A stretch of DNA of 64,000 nucleotides, taken from Allantophomopsis cytisporea. Lineage: Eukaryota; Ascomycota; Leotiomycetes; Phacidiales; Phacidiaceae. The stretch spans positions 1,922,001 through 1,986,000 of the forward strand of contig CP103020.1 of NCBI GenBank assembly GCA_024752435.1, in the 5' to 3' direction. The translations under genes and the position numbers were made by a program. The notes under the pieces were generated by a model. That model was not told the DNA's origin. It made no database searches and saw only the letters and a program-made list of their open reading frames with translations. How positions within the stretch are numbered: position 1 is the stretch's first letter; each line of letters starts with the position of its first letter. Shown here piece by piece: positions 47,918 to 59,157 of this stretch.

Positions 47918-50900
47918 ATGAGTTCTGCAGCTACTGCTGGTCCCCCGTATTACCACCACTCGAGATCATTGAACGTTGGGGGATCAGTCGGGTCATCCGG
48001 CGGCAGCAATGGCATGAATTTCAATGCGCCAGGAGGCGGCAAGCCTCAGAAACGAATATATCCCCATATCAACGATCTTTTGGCTACACGACCCGATATC
48101 AATGTCCAGGCTCCTATACGTCGAATTCTGCAAGAAGGCAACATGTTTGCTAGTCAAGCGATGACCCATATCGATTTCGGACGTCCTGATGTAGCTCTTC
48201 AAGAATACATAAAGGCGTATATCATCGCAGTAGAAGTCCTACCACGACACAAGGATTACCCATGGCTACAAGCAGATAGGGGGGAGAGTCACCGAGCATA
48301 TGCCACACTGAAACAAAAGATCAATAGCCAGCATGAGAATTTTGAGAAGGTCAAAGAAACTATCAAGCGGGACAACTTGAACAATGGAACTCGTCCACTA
48401 CAAGACAATGGAACGGCGAATGCGGCAAAGGTGGAACAGAAAGATTCGCAAGTAGAAAAGTCCCATAGTCGATCTCAGTCTACCCAGGAGTGGTATACCA
48501 ATGGTATTGGGGTTGAAAATGGCGGTCTTTATCACCCCATAGTGACGGACAAAGAAGTGGACAAAGAATCTAATCCAACTGCCCACATTAAGCGTAAACC
48601 GCCACCAATGCAGCCAAAGCCACCAGGTCTGCATGGTAACAGCATAACACCCACCAAACATAACCCCACGCAATCCCAGGATTCCAGATCAACAGATCTT
48701 GCATCTAGGTTTGCGAATTTGAGAGCCGGCCCACCACCTGGAAGACCTGCACAAGATCCCCGAGTGCGTACACAGCCAATCGAGATGCCTAAAGCTTCTG
48801 ATTATATATCGCAGACATCAACGTCGACGTCGACTCGATCGTCATCTCCGAGCCTCAATTCGTATCCTTATCCAAAGCCGCAGGGCCCACGGGAGATGCC
48901 ATCTGTTCCATCAGTGCCTCCACGACCACAGAAGTTACCATTAACGACTGAATTACCCTCTATGCCAAGAGCACCTGATGCAACGTATAGCCCAGCACGA
49001 AACATTAATACTCCAGCAGGAATAGATCCCCCAAGAAGCACACCGCGCAGCATATATAGCTTAAGTGGGAGGTCAGGCTCTATGGTTTCTATTAATGGTA
49101 CTACTCCGAGGAACGATCTTGACTCATACTTTCCTGCAACCCCAAAGACATCCGTTGTGAAACCTCCGAAACGCTCGGAACCGAACTTGCCTGACTCGAC
49201 TGAAATTACCGCCGAGGAATTAACCGAATACTTGCGTATGGGGTCCCATGAAGTTCGAATCCTTCTTGTGGATATACGCCCGAGGGAACAATTTGACGAG
49301 GGTCATATCATGTCACAATCGACAATCTGCGTAGAGCCTGTTAGTTTACATAAGGACATTTCTGCAGAGGAAATAGTTGAGGCTCTGATTCTTTCGCCTG
49401 AGAATGAGGAGAAGCTCTTTGACCAACGAAATGACTTCGACCTTGTCATCTTTTACGATAATTCCTCGACGTCGATCATCAATCGTTCTCAGATTAGCTC
49501 CGACGCCAACCCCCTGGACGATTTCAGCAAAGCTGTGTACGAGTACGCCTATTCGAAGCGTCTAAAGCGTCGACCTGTATTGCTTAAGGGCGGAATAGCA
49601 GCGTGGACGGATCTCTGCGGCGAGCAATCACTGCAGACATCGCAGACTGTGTCTTACGTGAAAGAAGCTCTTGGTAAGAGGAAATTTGTAAGGGCAGGTC
49701 CCCCAACTCGACGGCCTCCTGTTGCTCCAAATCGACGTCCTGAATTGCACAAGTATAATTCAAGACCACTATCGGAGAAAGAAGAGCAACACTGGGAAGC
49801 GGAGTTGTTGAAGGACCAGCAGCCAGGTCCCTTTGTCGATCAGGATGGCGAATGGGATGAAGCAAGTTTTGTGAAGACGACTGATGACTTTTTTCGCCGT
49901 TTCCCAGACCCTTCCGATATCAAGGAATCTATGGTTTCGTCGATACCTGAAGATCATGTTGTCAGAAATGCCGTACCACAACCTATTGTAGCTCGTCAGG
50001 ATGGTCCTGGGTCTTACGAATACAGGACGTTTGATGAAATGAACTCAATGTTTCCTGCCATGCCTGCTCGACCACCACTTGCTCGGGCTCGGAACACTGC
50101 ACCGGGTGTCAATAACAACAGACCGACTGGCCCAGTTGAGTTTGAAAAAAGCCCAACTTTGGCAAATCCTAGTGGAAGAACTGGGCTGCACAATTTTGGT
50201 GCTACTTGCTATATGAGTGCAACAATTCAGTGCCTATGTGCTACGGAAATTTTCACCACGCACCTTCTTAGTGGGGCATGGTCGAAGAATCCTCCTCAGC
50301 CCAAACGAAACGAAACCTCCCGTCCACCGCAGCTAATGACCAAAAACCTTGCATTCCTATTCCGCCACTTTTTTCAGGGGAAATATGAACATGTTGTCCC
50401 TCGCACATTGAAAGTATGTCATCGTTAGTGGTACTTTGAGATACAATTTACTGACACAATTAGGACTACATTTACAGAGTCTCCGCGAGAGGCTTACCCC
50501 AGCCTGAAGCTTCAAGGTTTGGTGGTGTCAACCAGCAGGACGCCAGCGAATTCTTCATATGGATTCTTGGTATCATGGAGGATGAACAGAATCCAAATCG
50601 TGTGAACGAGCTGCCTGAGAAGTCAATGGCTGAGCAAGATGCTGAGGCTCAAAGTCTATCGCGGCTGTCTCCTCTGGCTGCTACAGACAGATGGTGGAAA
50701 GACTATATTGAACCTCAGACAAATTCCTGGATAACGGAAAAGTTCTCTTGTGTACAGGTTTACACAAATACCTGCCGGACTTGCCACAAACGGTGGTATA
50801 ATTATGATAGAATGGTCACAGTCCAGGTAGATCTTGCTGGGGGACAACACAATAGCTTGGAGAACGCATTAACCGCTATTCAAAACCAGTCGGAACAAGT

Positions 50901-51324
50901 GGAGGTGAGCTGCCGTTGGACTGAGAGCCACAAATTTGCCGATCGCAAAATTGCATTCGCACGATTACCACAAATTTTATGCTTCACTTTTAAGCGTTTC
51001 ATATTCGATCCCCTTACTGGTGGTTTTAGAAAGCTTCACTCTGTTGTGAACTTTCCTCCTACGCTCAACATGGACCAATATGTGGCGCCACAATCGCCTA
51101 ATGATACCTTACCTACTACCATGAAAGGTCCTTTCACGTATGATTGCTATGCAGTTTGCCAAGCCGGTGGCCAGACCCTGCAATCCGGACATTACTGGGC
51201 ACAAGTCAAGGATTGGAAGAAGGATGAGTGGTGGCTGATGAATGATGCAAAGGTTTCGAAGTCGAGCTGGGGAGCTACTCAGACAAGAGAAACTTATATG
51301 GTCTTTTACAAGCGTAGGAATTAG
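47918..51324 (+). CDS. DOA4: Doa4-type ubiquitin carboxyl-terminal hydrolase
   Basis: Deubiquitinase that recovers ubiquitin from cargo at the endosome during multivesicular-body sorting. Exon 1 is 47918-50413, the intron is 50414-50463 (GTATGT...ATTAG), and exon 2 is 50464-51324; the product is 1118 aa. The frame is open upstream to 47861, but the first ATG is 47918. The N-terminal helical USP8/Doa4-type domain covers about 45-150 (QEYIKAYIIAVEVLPRHKD). A long Pro/Ser-rich linker follows. The rhodanese-like domain is at about 435-575 (LLVDIRPREQFDEGHI), without a catalytic Cys in the usual loop (FYDNSSTS). The USP domain has nucleophile Cys764 in NFGATCYMSATIQCL, the NQQDASEFF motif, and general-base His1075 in GHYWAQVKD. 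The first zinc-knuckle CxxC is present (TCRTCHKRW), while the second is altered (VSCRWTESH). It is divergent from VPS27. Confidence 0.94.
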
Positions 51325-52178
51325 TGTGATGTTTTGTATTGTATTATTGGGCGTATTTGTGCGGATACCAAGGGTTCATGTGCTTTGAGTGTCTACTAGT
51401 GCATTTGTATATCACTTAGATGTTTTGGAAAATGGGAACTTTATACCCAAATATTTTTCGCTTTGTTGGTGACATTATTTGTGGGTTCATTCTACATCCA
51501 AGATTTTAAGATCGCTATACCTGTTCCATCAACGTCTTATGTCAAGCCCTGGGTATTTCTGGTTACTTACTGGTATATCAATGGAGTGGGAATCTTGAAG
51601 TTGAAGCACTATGATATGAGGTCTTCTATGTGTTTGATGGTTATCAATTTCAACTTAGGGACCTTCTGGGATATCGCTGAGTGTCTGATATCACTTGGAT
51701 CTTAAACTATATATTCAAGTTTGGCAATCTGGAAATAAAGGCTTATTGGCTGCGCGACCACAAAAGCTGTGAGGATCGCATCTCACCAATCGCATATGAT
51801 AGGAAGTCGCAGGATGTAGGATTCTTGGCTGACTGCCCTTGGATAAGGCTGACTCACGACGTCGAACATCTGGCCGTTCGTTCACAGTTTTCGTTTTACA
51901 TCCCATCTCGAAAAATTCGTCTTACATATTAGCAAAGGGGAACATCTAAGCTGATACAAATGGAGGCAATCAACTCAAGTGAAGCGACTTTGTTTACGGA
52001 ACCAGAACCGATTTAGGCGGAGCACACCAATGTCAGTGGGAACAACACCTCAACACAACCAGGTCACAGCGAGGAGACGCTAGCTTATTGGGATGCGAAA
52101 CTTGGACGCGGAACATTAGGAAAAGGTACAAAGGTCTTACAGTATATTATAAAACATTTTAACACGTTCTCAGGCCCA
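51325..52178. other. A+T-rich intergenic region
   Basis: DOA4 3' flank, where the conserved gene order gives way to accessory sequence. No supportable gene. Confidence 0.55.
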
Positions 52179-53482
52179 TTGTGCAGGAGTCGAACTCCGA
52201 ACTGCAGTGCAGCCTTGCCGAATTCTTCCTTTAGGGCTTTGCCTCAAGATCGAAAGATAGTTCAGGAAAGCCAGCGGAATGTGTTACAAATCATGAAGGA
52301 AGTCAAAGAAGCTCATGATGCAGGGTATTCCGCGGAAGGCGCAGAAAATGATCGAAATCTGGTCGAAAAATTCAAAGATGGATGCAAGAAAGCTTCCCAA
52401 ATCGCATATCAGTACTCGCAAATACTTGATGTCATGGTTAGTCGGGCCCCAGAGTATGTGTCATTGGTTTATGGAGCAGTGAAGATCTTGCTGGTAGTTC
52501 AGGTCAACAAGCAAGAGATGAAGGAGAATGTGGAAAAGTACATGCAGAGGATCAAAGACAGATTCGATAACATCCGCCACTTGAATTTGTACTTGCCAGT
52601 GAAGAAGCTGGTAATGTAGCTGAGTGCTCTTCTTGCACTCCATAAAGCGGACAATCTGTCTCAAAACCCGTATCCCACACGTATATCTACTTCCATTAAG
52701 AATGAAGGGATAAATATTGTCTTTGTAGGAAGATCAGGTAGTGGGAAAATATCTACAGCTTATGCTTGTGCCGACGTTCTCAATCGGCCACTGATATTAT
52801 CAAGTTGTGATGACGCCTCAATCTTTCTCACGCACAAAGTATGATAACCTGTTAGACTCGCTCGGTCTTGGAATGCAGTTCTAGTAATCAAAAATTCTCA
52901 TAACGTAACCTCGGGTGAGTTCTCACTATCTTTGACGAAAACAGTCGCATATGATCCTAATCCTTACAAACGGAGCTGTCTTGTGCTGAGTATCTCAGAG
53001 GTATTGTCTATAACAATAAAAATACGCCGTGAAAGTATGTATCATAACTAGGGTCTAGGTTCCTTGGGTTTTTACACTTTTTTCGGCTGGAGCTGTGGCA
53101 GATAAAAGATATTTTTATAAGTACGCTCGATGAATTCGAGGATGAAGGACTAGTGTTTGTCGATTGGGCAGATGTGAAACATTCGCTCACTAAGTACAAC
53201 CTTTACACTAGACATACGGAAGGTGGCTCACAACAACAGTTCAAGTATAGTGCCCAAATAATCCGGCATATTGTTTCTTTAGCTATTCACTTGGCTGGAG
53301 TGATGCACAGATCAGACGCACATAATACAGAGGTACATTCTGATGAGAGATTTAAGTTAGCTGCAGGCAATCAGGTACCGTTGGATTCTGGACCCTTATT
53401 TAAAGCTATAATTATTTTTAGGGGAAAACTTCACGAGGAAGAATCTAAGAATGAATCAGGAAACCCCCTTTGGACCAAATAG
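52179..53482 (+). pseudogene. Decayed DUF7708-like / AAA ATPase relic
   Basis: Two recognisable pieces in one orientation, broken by stops. 52,230-52,616 encodes a helical segment (SQILDVMVSRAPEYVSLVYGA, then MKENVEKYMQRIKDRF) like the DUF7708-type N-terminal region of fungal STAND/NLR-like proteins; the frame stops at 52,617-52,619. After the stop, an ATPase-like segment reads VFVGRSGSGKISTAYACADV (Walker A, with Ser where Thr is usual). Further on, LARSWNAVLVIKNSHN occupies the Walker B position of fungal DUF7025-linked AAA ATPases, whose acidic pair is lost. A tail at 53,130-53,380 (LDEFEDEGLVFVDWADV, then SAQIIRHIVSLAIHLAG) matches the sensor-2/lid end of the same family. Several stops and frame changes separate the pieces, so this is very unlikely to make a working protein. 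Confidence 0.65.
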
Positions 53483-53644
53483 TCAGCACTAAAGAAATTT
53501 AAGTTTCAAATCATAATTTTTCATGATAACTTGACATCGACTTTTGCTAGCTTTCCTGCATAGTTGCATACTTCCAGAACCAGGACATATCTCGATCTAC
53601 TAGCTTAGCACTTCTCGCTGTGTCTATATAAAGCTACTAATATG

Positions 53645-55282
53645 CTAAGTTCGCAAGTCCCTCTTCTGCAAGTACACCGCTAGAGTCAACGTCGAAGCCG
53701 CACAAATAATCAGCGCAACCGTAACCGAATTCCCAACCAAGAACCGTGGAGCATATACCGTATCATACGTCAGTAATGGAATCCAAGCATTGAAAGCATA
53801 CGCCACTGAGTTCGTCGTCCCCAGAATAAATTTCCGTTCCAGAGTATCGTCCGCGCAAGCTTCGTTGACCATTGTGAGAAATATAGGACCTGACCCTTGA
53901 GCGAAGCCCGTGAGATAAAACGACGCCCATTTGAGACCGAAAGGTACTCCATCCCAGATTGCGAGATTAAGAGCAGCAAAAAGGCAGACTGTTAGGGAGA
54001 AATAAACGATCGGGCTGCGGAGTTGGAGGGCATCGCTTGTCCAGCCATAGGCAAGTGTTGTTACTATCGTTATTGCGTTATTCACAGTTGGGTAGGTGTT
54101 GATATTGGAAACAGAGTATCTTTCAAACGTTAGGATCTTACAAATCTAATGGATTTGGCTGCTAAACTTGCCTGTTCAAGCTTTTCAGCCAGAGGTTCAT
54201 GTAGGATCCGATGTTCTCGCTACAGATGAAAAATCTACGTACTTGTCAGCAAAGATACTCAAATGCAGAGAGGGGGGTGTCTGACGTGTAATATGCCGTA
54301 TATACCCAGAAATGCCATTTTCCAAATACACGCCTGATACCTTTCCATGTAAATGGGACATCCTCTCCTTTGCCTGCATCTCTCATACGCTTCACTGCCA
54401 GCTCTTTCTCTTCATTAGTAAGCCACTTGACTTTAGTATTACTTGGCAGATCGGGAAGCGCATAATATCCTGTTCATGTCAGTCAAACCCTAAGCTTCCC
54501 AAAAAAATATCTGACTTACCCCAGAGAGCCATAGGGAAAGTAATTATCCCATCAAAGACAAAAAGCCATCTCCATCCCGCAAGTCCCCCAACGCCATTCA
54601 TACCTGTATAGAGCGCTGCCTGCAAATACCCACTGAACATGGATCCCACAAATGCTGACGCAAAGAAAATCGACGCCCGCTTTGCCAGTTCGCGCTTGGT
54701 ATACCAACCTCCAAGTACAGTGTGAACAGCAGGATAGAAAGTACCCTCCGCAAGGCCGACCAGAAATCTACAGGCGTATAGCTGATGAGGTGTTTTCACA
54801 GCCGCCATGCAAAACGTCACAACGACCCAAAACAATTCCCATGATGGGCACCATACTGATGGTCTGATTCGTGTGCAAACAAGCTGGGAGGGGATTTGGC
54901 TAACGACATAGCCAATAGTCCACATCGTGGTAAAGGTCTGGTATTCATTGCCGACGACGTTCAGATCCTCTTTCATTCCCGAGACGTAGGCATTAGAGAC
55001 GTTGTTTGAGTTGAGGTTCTTGGAGAAGTAAGTGAAGCCAGCCCAAGTTCTGTATCATAACTTAGTAAATGTGCGCATAAATTGTCTGAGGACTTACAAG
55101 ATGAATAAATCGATTTTAAAGACGAGCTTGCGTTCTTTGGGATCGCGATCGAGACTATCCCATACTATTTCCCGGATTCGGTGGCGTAATGACTTCTTTT
55201 TTGGTTGGTGTATTTCGCTCAATGGGGGTGAGGAGATATTAATCTGGGCTTGAGCCTCAGACTTCTCGAGATATTGAGCCAT
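53645..55282 (-). CDS. MFS transporter, allantoate permease (Dal5) family
   Basis: Plasma-membrane anion:proton symporter of the fungal Dal5-type group; these carry organic acids, vitamins or ureides, and the substrate here cannot be read from sequence. Exons: 55282-55098, 55049-54520, 54469-54286, 54219-54172 and 54119-53645; the product is 473 aa, the family size. Four introns of 48-66 bp; the fourth (54120-54171) uses a GC donor (GCAAGT) and the third donor is GTCAGA. Hydrophilic N-terminus of about 60 residues, then twelve expected membrane helices. The family loop GLAEGTFYPAVHTVLGGWY (helix 4-5) and GWRWLFVFDGIITFPMALWG (helix 6) are clear, as is the RYSVSNINTYPT junction before helix 9. 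The frame is intact throughout, so the gene may be functional although its surroundings are decayed. Confidence 0.87.
54120..54171 (-). other. GC-AG intron in the MFS transporter gene
   Basis: Donor GCAAGT after an exon ending AACAG, acceptor TGAAAG. Splicing joins AG+A to give Arg followed by YSVSNINTYPT, restoring the family sequence; no GT donor gives the same frame. Confidence 0.7.
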
Positions 55283-55993
55283 GATGCACCAAATACAAGA
55301 GTAAACAGAAACGAATGAAAATACTTGACCAAGTAGGTTTATTTGAACCACCTCCCTCCCCCATCATTGTGCAATTGCGAAAGGGCACAGAAAAATGTCG
55401 ACATCCCGTCTGTCGAATCAAACCTATGAGAAGAGCATCTCACAATCCACAAATACTATCAAGATAAATAATGGAGAAAAGGTCGAAATAAAATCCACTC
55501 GACAGCCTTCCAACGATAAGATCTAGCTTATCTAGAGATACTGCAGTTTGCCCCGCCGAGATCTTTTAATTGCAGGGTGCAAGAGGTTGGAATCCTCGCT
55601 TCTGGTTATGTTGAAATTTCCGGGGATGAAGTCGTGATCGCTTTCATGTGTATCTTAATTTGCCGAGCATTAACCCCGTTGACTTGCATATAAAGTTATA
55701 GTTGCTACTGCAGAACAAACCCAAGTCTTTTCTTTCGATTTGTATATTTGGTACTGCATATTCTAATCAGAGAATTCAGTGTTGAGAAGACAGCAACGGA
55801 AATTGCTAGGTATAGACAAATATACCCTTAGTTTGACAAAGTATTGCTCTATACAAAACTCTGTTAGCCTTTCTACCTTTTATACCCAGAAGAATCAAAG
55901 CGAGGCGTGTTTGTTTTTTTCTATATTTGCTATGCAACAAGCCAGAAAGATAAGAACCTTTGTTGTTATCTAAAGATCTGTCAATATAGATTT

Positions 55994-56335
55994 CTCGTCG
56001 CTGTGGATGATCTCGTCGCTGTAGATGATCTCGTCGCTGTGGATGATCTCGTCGCTGTAGATGATCTCGTCGCTGTGGATGATCTCGTCGCTGTAGATGA
56101 TCTCGTCGCTGTAGATGATCTCGTCGCTGTAGATGATCTCGTCGCTGTAGATGATTTCGTCGCTGTAGATGATCTTGCTGCTGTAGATAATCTTGCTGCT
56201 ATAGATGATCTTGCCGCTGTAGATGATTTTATCGCTATAGATGATTTTATCGCTGTAGATGATCTTGCCGCTATAGATGATCTTGCCGCTGTAGATGATC
56301 TTGCGATCGTAGATAATCTCGTTACTATAATTGAA
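55994..56335 (+). repeat. 18-bp minisatellite, 19 units, open in one frame
   Basis: Consensus unit CTCGTCGCTGTAGATGAT. Units 1-9 are almost identical; units 10-18 drift, mostly by C-to-T and G-to-A changes, and unit 19 is the most divergent. Because 18 is a multiple of 3, the plus strand reads as a repeated hexapeptide (L-V-A-V-D-D) with no stop. The open frame runs from the stop at 55,865-55,867 to 56,410 but has no in-frame ATG before the array. Confidence 0.95.
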
Positions 56336-56782
56336 AATGCCTACGTTAGAAGTCTTGAGTACAGGGTTATAGATTTGGTACTTGCTTCTATAAAATCTAG
56401 ATACAGTTGAAAGAATAATAGTTATAAAAGTAGTATACGTATAGATTGATCTATTTCTTGCAATACTTCTATTACTTATATAGCTATTACTAATAATCTA
56501 TTGAATAGTCTTACAATTAGAACCCGTTAATATAGCACTCGAAATTCACTGAATATACGTTGCCTCTTTAGTATATATAATGTTAGTACAAATCAAGTTG
56601 CTATTACTGTACTTTCATTCCAAGTTACCTCAAGATCGATATTAGCGTAGTCGAACGTACTATAAAAACGTCGATTACTTCGTCTCAGAACGTTCAAGAT
56701 AAACACAACTCGTCTATAATTGCTTTATGGGCGGAAGGATCTGCACATCCGCGTTTGCCAAGCTCGTGGTACATAGAATACT

Positions 56783-56836
56783 TTTATCATCGTAAGTTAT
56801 CTCGTCACCGATAATTATCTCGTCATCGACCAAAAT
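56783..56836. repeat. Degenerate 18-bp repeat echoes
   Basis: CTCGTC words at 56,801 and 56,819 are exactly 18 bp apart, and a TTTATC-type unit begins 18 bp before them. Another pair, CTCGTC at 57,069 and TTCGTC at 57,087, has the same spacing. They look like worn relatives of the main array. Confidence 0.5.
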
Positions 56837-57383
56837 CACGTTGACGTAAATCGCCGCGTGAACGTGGATTCCTATTTGTGAGTTTAGATGAAAGTACTAG
56901 TTGCTTATTTGTACTTACGTCGGATTCAGATGTACCAGCGTAGTCAACAACTATAAATACACCGTACTGTTCATCTAAGCATGTCAAGTAGGTTCTTTTT
57001 CAAGCGGTACTTTATGTGCGAGACAGTATCTACGATCAGCTTTCAACGACTCCGAAAACGAAAGTCTTCTCGTCGTCATTAGTCACTTCGTCAACGCAAA
57101 CGAGCTTTATTACCATTTACGCGGTCCCCACGATCATACGCCTAACCATCGTTGTGAAGGTAGAATTAGACTTTGAGATATTGAAACATTGAAGTCACCC
57201 CCAAAGTTAGCTGGGTGGGAGGGGACATCTCCGTCCTATAGCTAACCTCAGACAATCCCAAATGATCCTTTTGTTGTCATTGGAGTAACGTAGTAACACG
57301 ACGTGTAGTTGACTGAAGCAGTACTCCGAACAAACCCCCATATTTTCATTAATTAAATTCCAAACTAAAAATTGACCACCCTC

Positions 57384-58169
57384 CTAGAAGTCCCCACTCA
57401 TATGCCTCTTGACCCTCATCTGCACCCTCTCCCGTTCCAAACGCATAGCAACCTCATCCTCATCCACATTGGGCTCCACGACATCCCCACCAACTCTCAC
57501 CCGATCCCAATACCACAATGCCACCTCCAGCACCAGAAGCACCACATACACACCCGCCATAACACCTACATCAATGACCTGGTCGCTGACTGGGTATTTA
57601 CTCGGTCGCCGTCCCTCCACTCCATGAAATCCGAGCTTCGAGAGCCCAATAGTCTTCACTATGCTCATGACGGCCAACCCCAGCCACACGAAGCAATTTA
57701 GCGACACCCAACCGGATATGCGTCGCATTGCACCATCGCTGAAGTGCAGGAAGGCTGCTAGTAGAAGAGCAACATAGCTGAAGGGCAGGAGGGAGATGCC
57801 GTAGTGGATGAGCTCCAGACGCACGAGCTCAAGCGTCACCATGAGGATGTTGGCAATGATGAGGAGGTAGTATATGTAGGCAGCATAGGTGGCTGGCGTG
57901 CAGCAGCGGTGGTGGGTGCGTTTGCGTAGGTAGGCGGTTGAGGGGTCGTAATTTTTGGAGTGGAGGTGGTAGGAGACGATCAAGAAGGAGGGGAGAGCGA
58001 GGAGGTAGAGCCAGGTCGGAAGAGGGATAAGGATTGTATCGATGAAGCAGGTTGTGGGGACTGAGGAGAGGGTTGAGGAGGGGCCCTGGGATTGTCAGTA
58101 TTGGGTTTGCGATGAGGGGAACGAAATGTAACTTACGAAGCCTTCAGGGCGGTGCGAACATAATCTCAT
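57384..58169 (-). CDS. Stand-alone TMD0-like membrane protein (ABCC transporter N-terminus)
   Basis: Exon 1 is 58169-58137 (11 codons), the intron is 58086-58136 (GTAAGT...CCCAG), and exon 2 is 58085-57384; the product is 244 aa. The first 30 residues carry the entry pattern of Ycf1/MRP-type ABCC transporters: a Cys, then PEGFGP spanning the splice site, then CFIDTIL leading into the first membrane helix. Five hydrophobic segments follow (about residues 28-50, 78-100, 107-128, 143-165 and 190-212), the number in a TMD0. A charged tail rich in Arg and Glu ends at HMSGDF. No second membrane domain or ATP-binding cassette follows on this strand; the next 2 kb is A+T-rich repeat. It may be a truncated transporter or a free-standing TMD0. 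Early exon C-rich, late part G-rich. Confidence 0.7.
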
Positions 58170-59157
58170 GATGGGTATAATGAGTATCTCTTCAAAGAAG
58201 AGGACGCCGGCGAGGTACAACGGTGTGGTCGGTGTTGTCGACCCCCGGATAGCAATGCAGGAATTCCAATTTCCTATCGTGTTTCGTCTTCGTTTCGTTT
58301 CAATCCAACGGCTTTCGCAATTCAAAGCATTCAATCCAATAACTCCTTTTGTTTTGTCCCTTACCAAAATCAAAGCACGATGGCCCCCAGGTCCACTTTA
58401 TCGATATGTCAAAACTTCACTTTTTCCTTCAGGCCAGGTGTATATAATTGTTCATGGTTATGCAGCAAGGGTGAAGAAAAAGAGGAGAAGGAAAGGAGAG
58501 GTAGAATAAGATGAGGTAGGTGCAGCAGTGTGTAAGTGTAACTGTAAGTGTCAGTAAGTGTGAGCAAGGAGAGGTCAATGATGCTATAAACTTCAAAGAG
58601 ATGTTTACTTAGTCCATATTGGTATGTTTGCAATTTCCGTGATGATCAGAGTAACGCGAAGTGTCGAGTGGGAGCGGTTTGTTTACTCTAAGGATTAGCT
58701 TGCCGCAATTTGACTAGGTAAGGTCAGGCTAATCTAGGGTGAATCTTTAGCATGGAAAGACATTGACATCCGCTTTTTTCTCGCATTTCTGCATTTTTTG
58801 TGTGCACAAGTACGAATTTGAATCGTGTCGATCTGGGGTTTAGTGCCTTTGATCTACCCGGTCTATCGGAACAAAGCTTGTTTTGTATGCACCCTAAGTT
58901 CTGACGCACTTCCATTTCAGGACTAGTCTGGTTACATGAGGATTTACTCACATTGGGTATCTTTCGTTAGATACATACTACGATTGGAGTGATAAGAGAC
59001 TCCACTTTAAAGTTAGGCAGTCGTCTCTGTAGATGAAAAGTTAGATAGTAGGAAGAGGTCACATGAAGTCAGCTTGCCGTTATAAAGAGAGGCATCATCG
59101 TTAGAACTACTATGTCTCTGCTTGAGTCTATAGAGGACTGCGTACTAGCTTATCAAG
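58170..59157. other. Divergent intergenic region
   Basis: Between the TMD0 gene and the GST-like gene. Contains repeated GTAAGTGT-type words near 58,530-58,565. No supportable gene. Confidence 0.55.

Larger units (their letters stand above)
55283..57383. other. A+T-rich tract with 18-bp minisatellite
   Basis: 2.1 kb without a supportable gene. TpA is frequent and G+C is low in 56,400-56,650. It contains the main array at 55,994-56,335 and fainter 18-bp echoes further right. The composition would fit repeat-induced point mutation, but only counting would show it. Confidence 0.55.

Noticed and set aside
52180..52215. tRNA T-arm-like word (minus-strand GAGTTCGACTC)
   Set aside because: No matching A box, acceptor stem or anticodon arm at the right spacing.
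55994..56335. CRISPR-like array
   Set aside because: Units are directly tandem 18-mers with no spacers; eukaryotic minisatellite.
55868..56410. Minisatellite frame as a protein-coding gene
   Set aside because: No in-frame ATG before the repeats and no flanking domain; recorded as a repeat with a coding possibility only.
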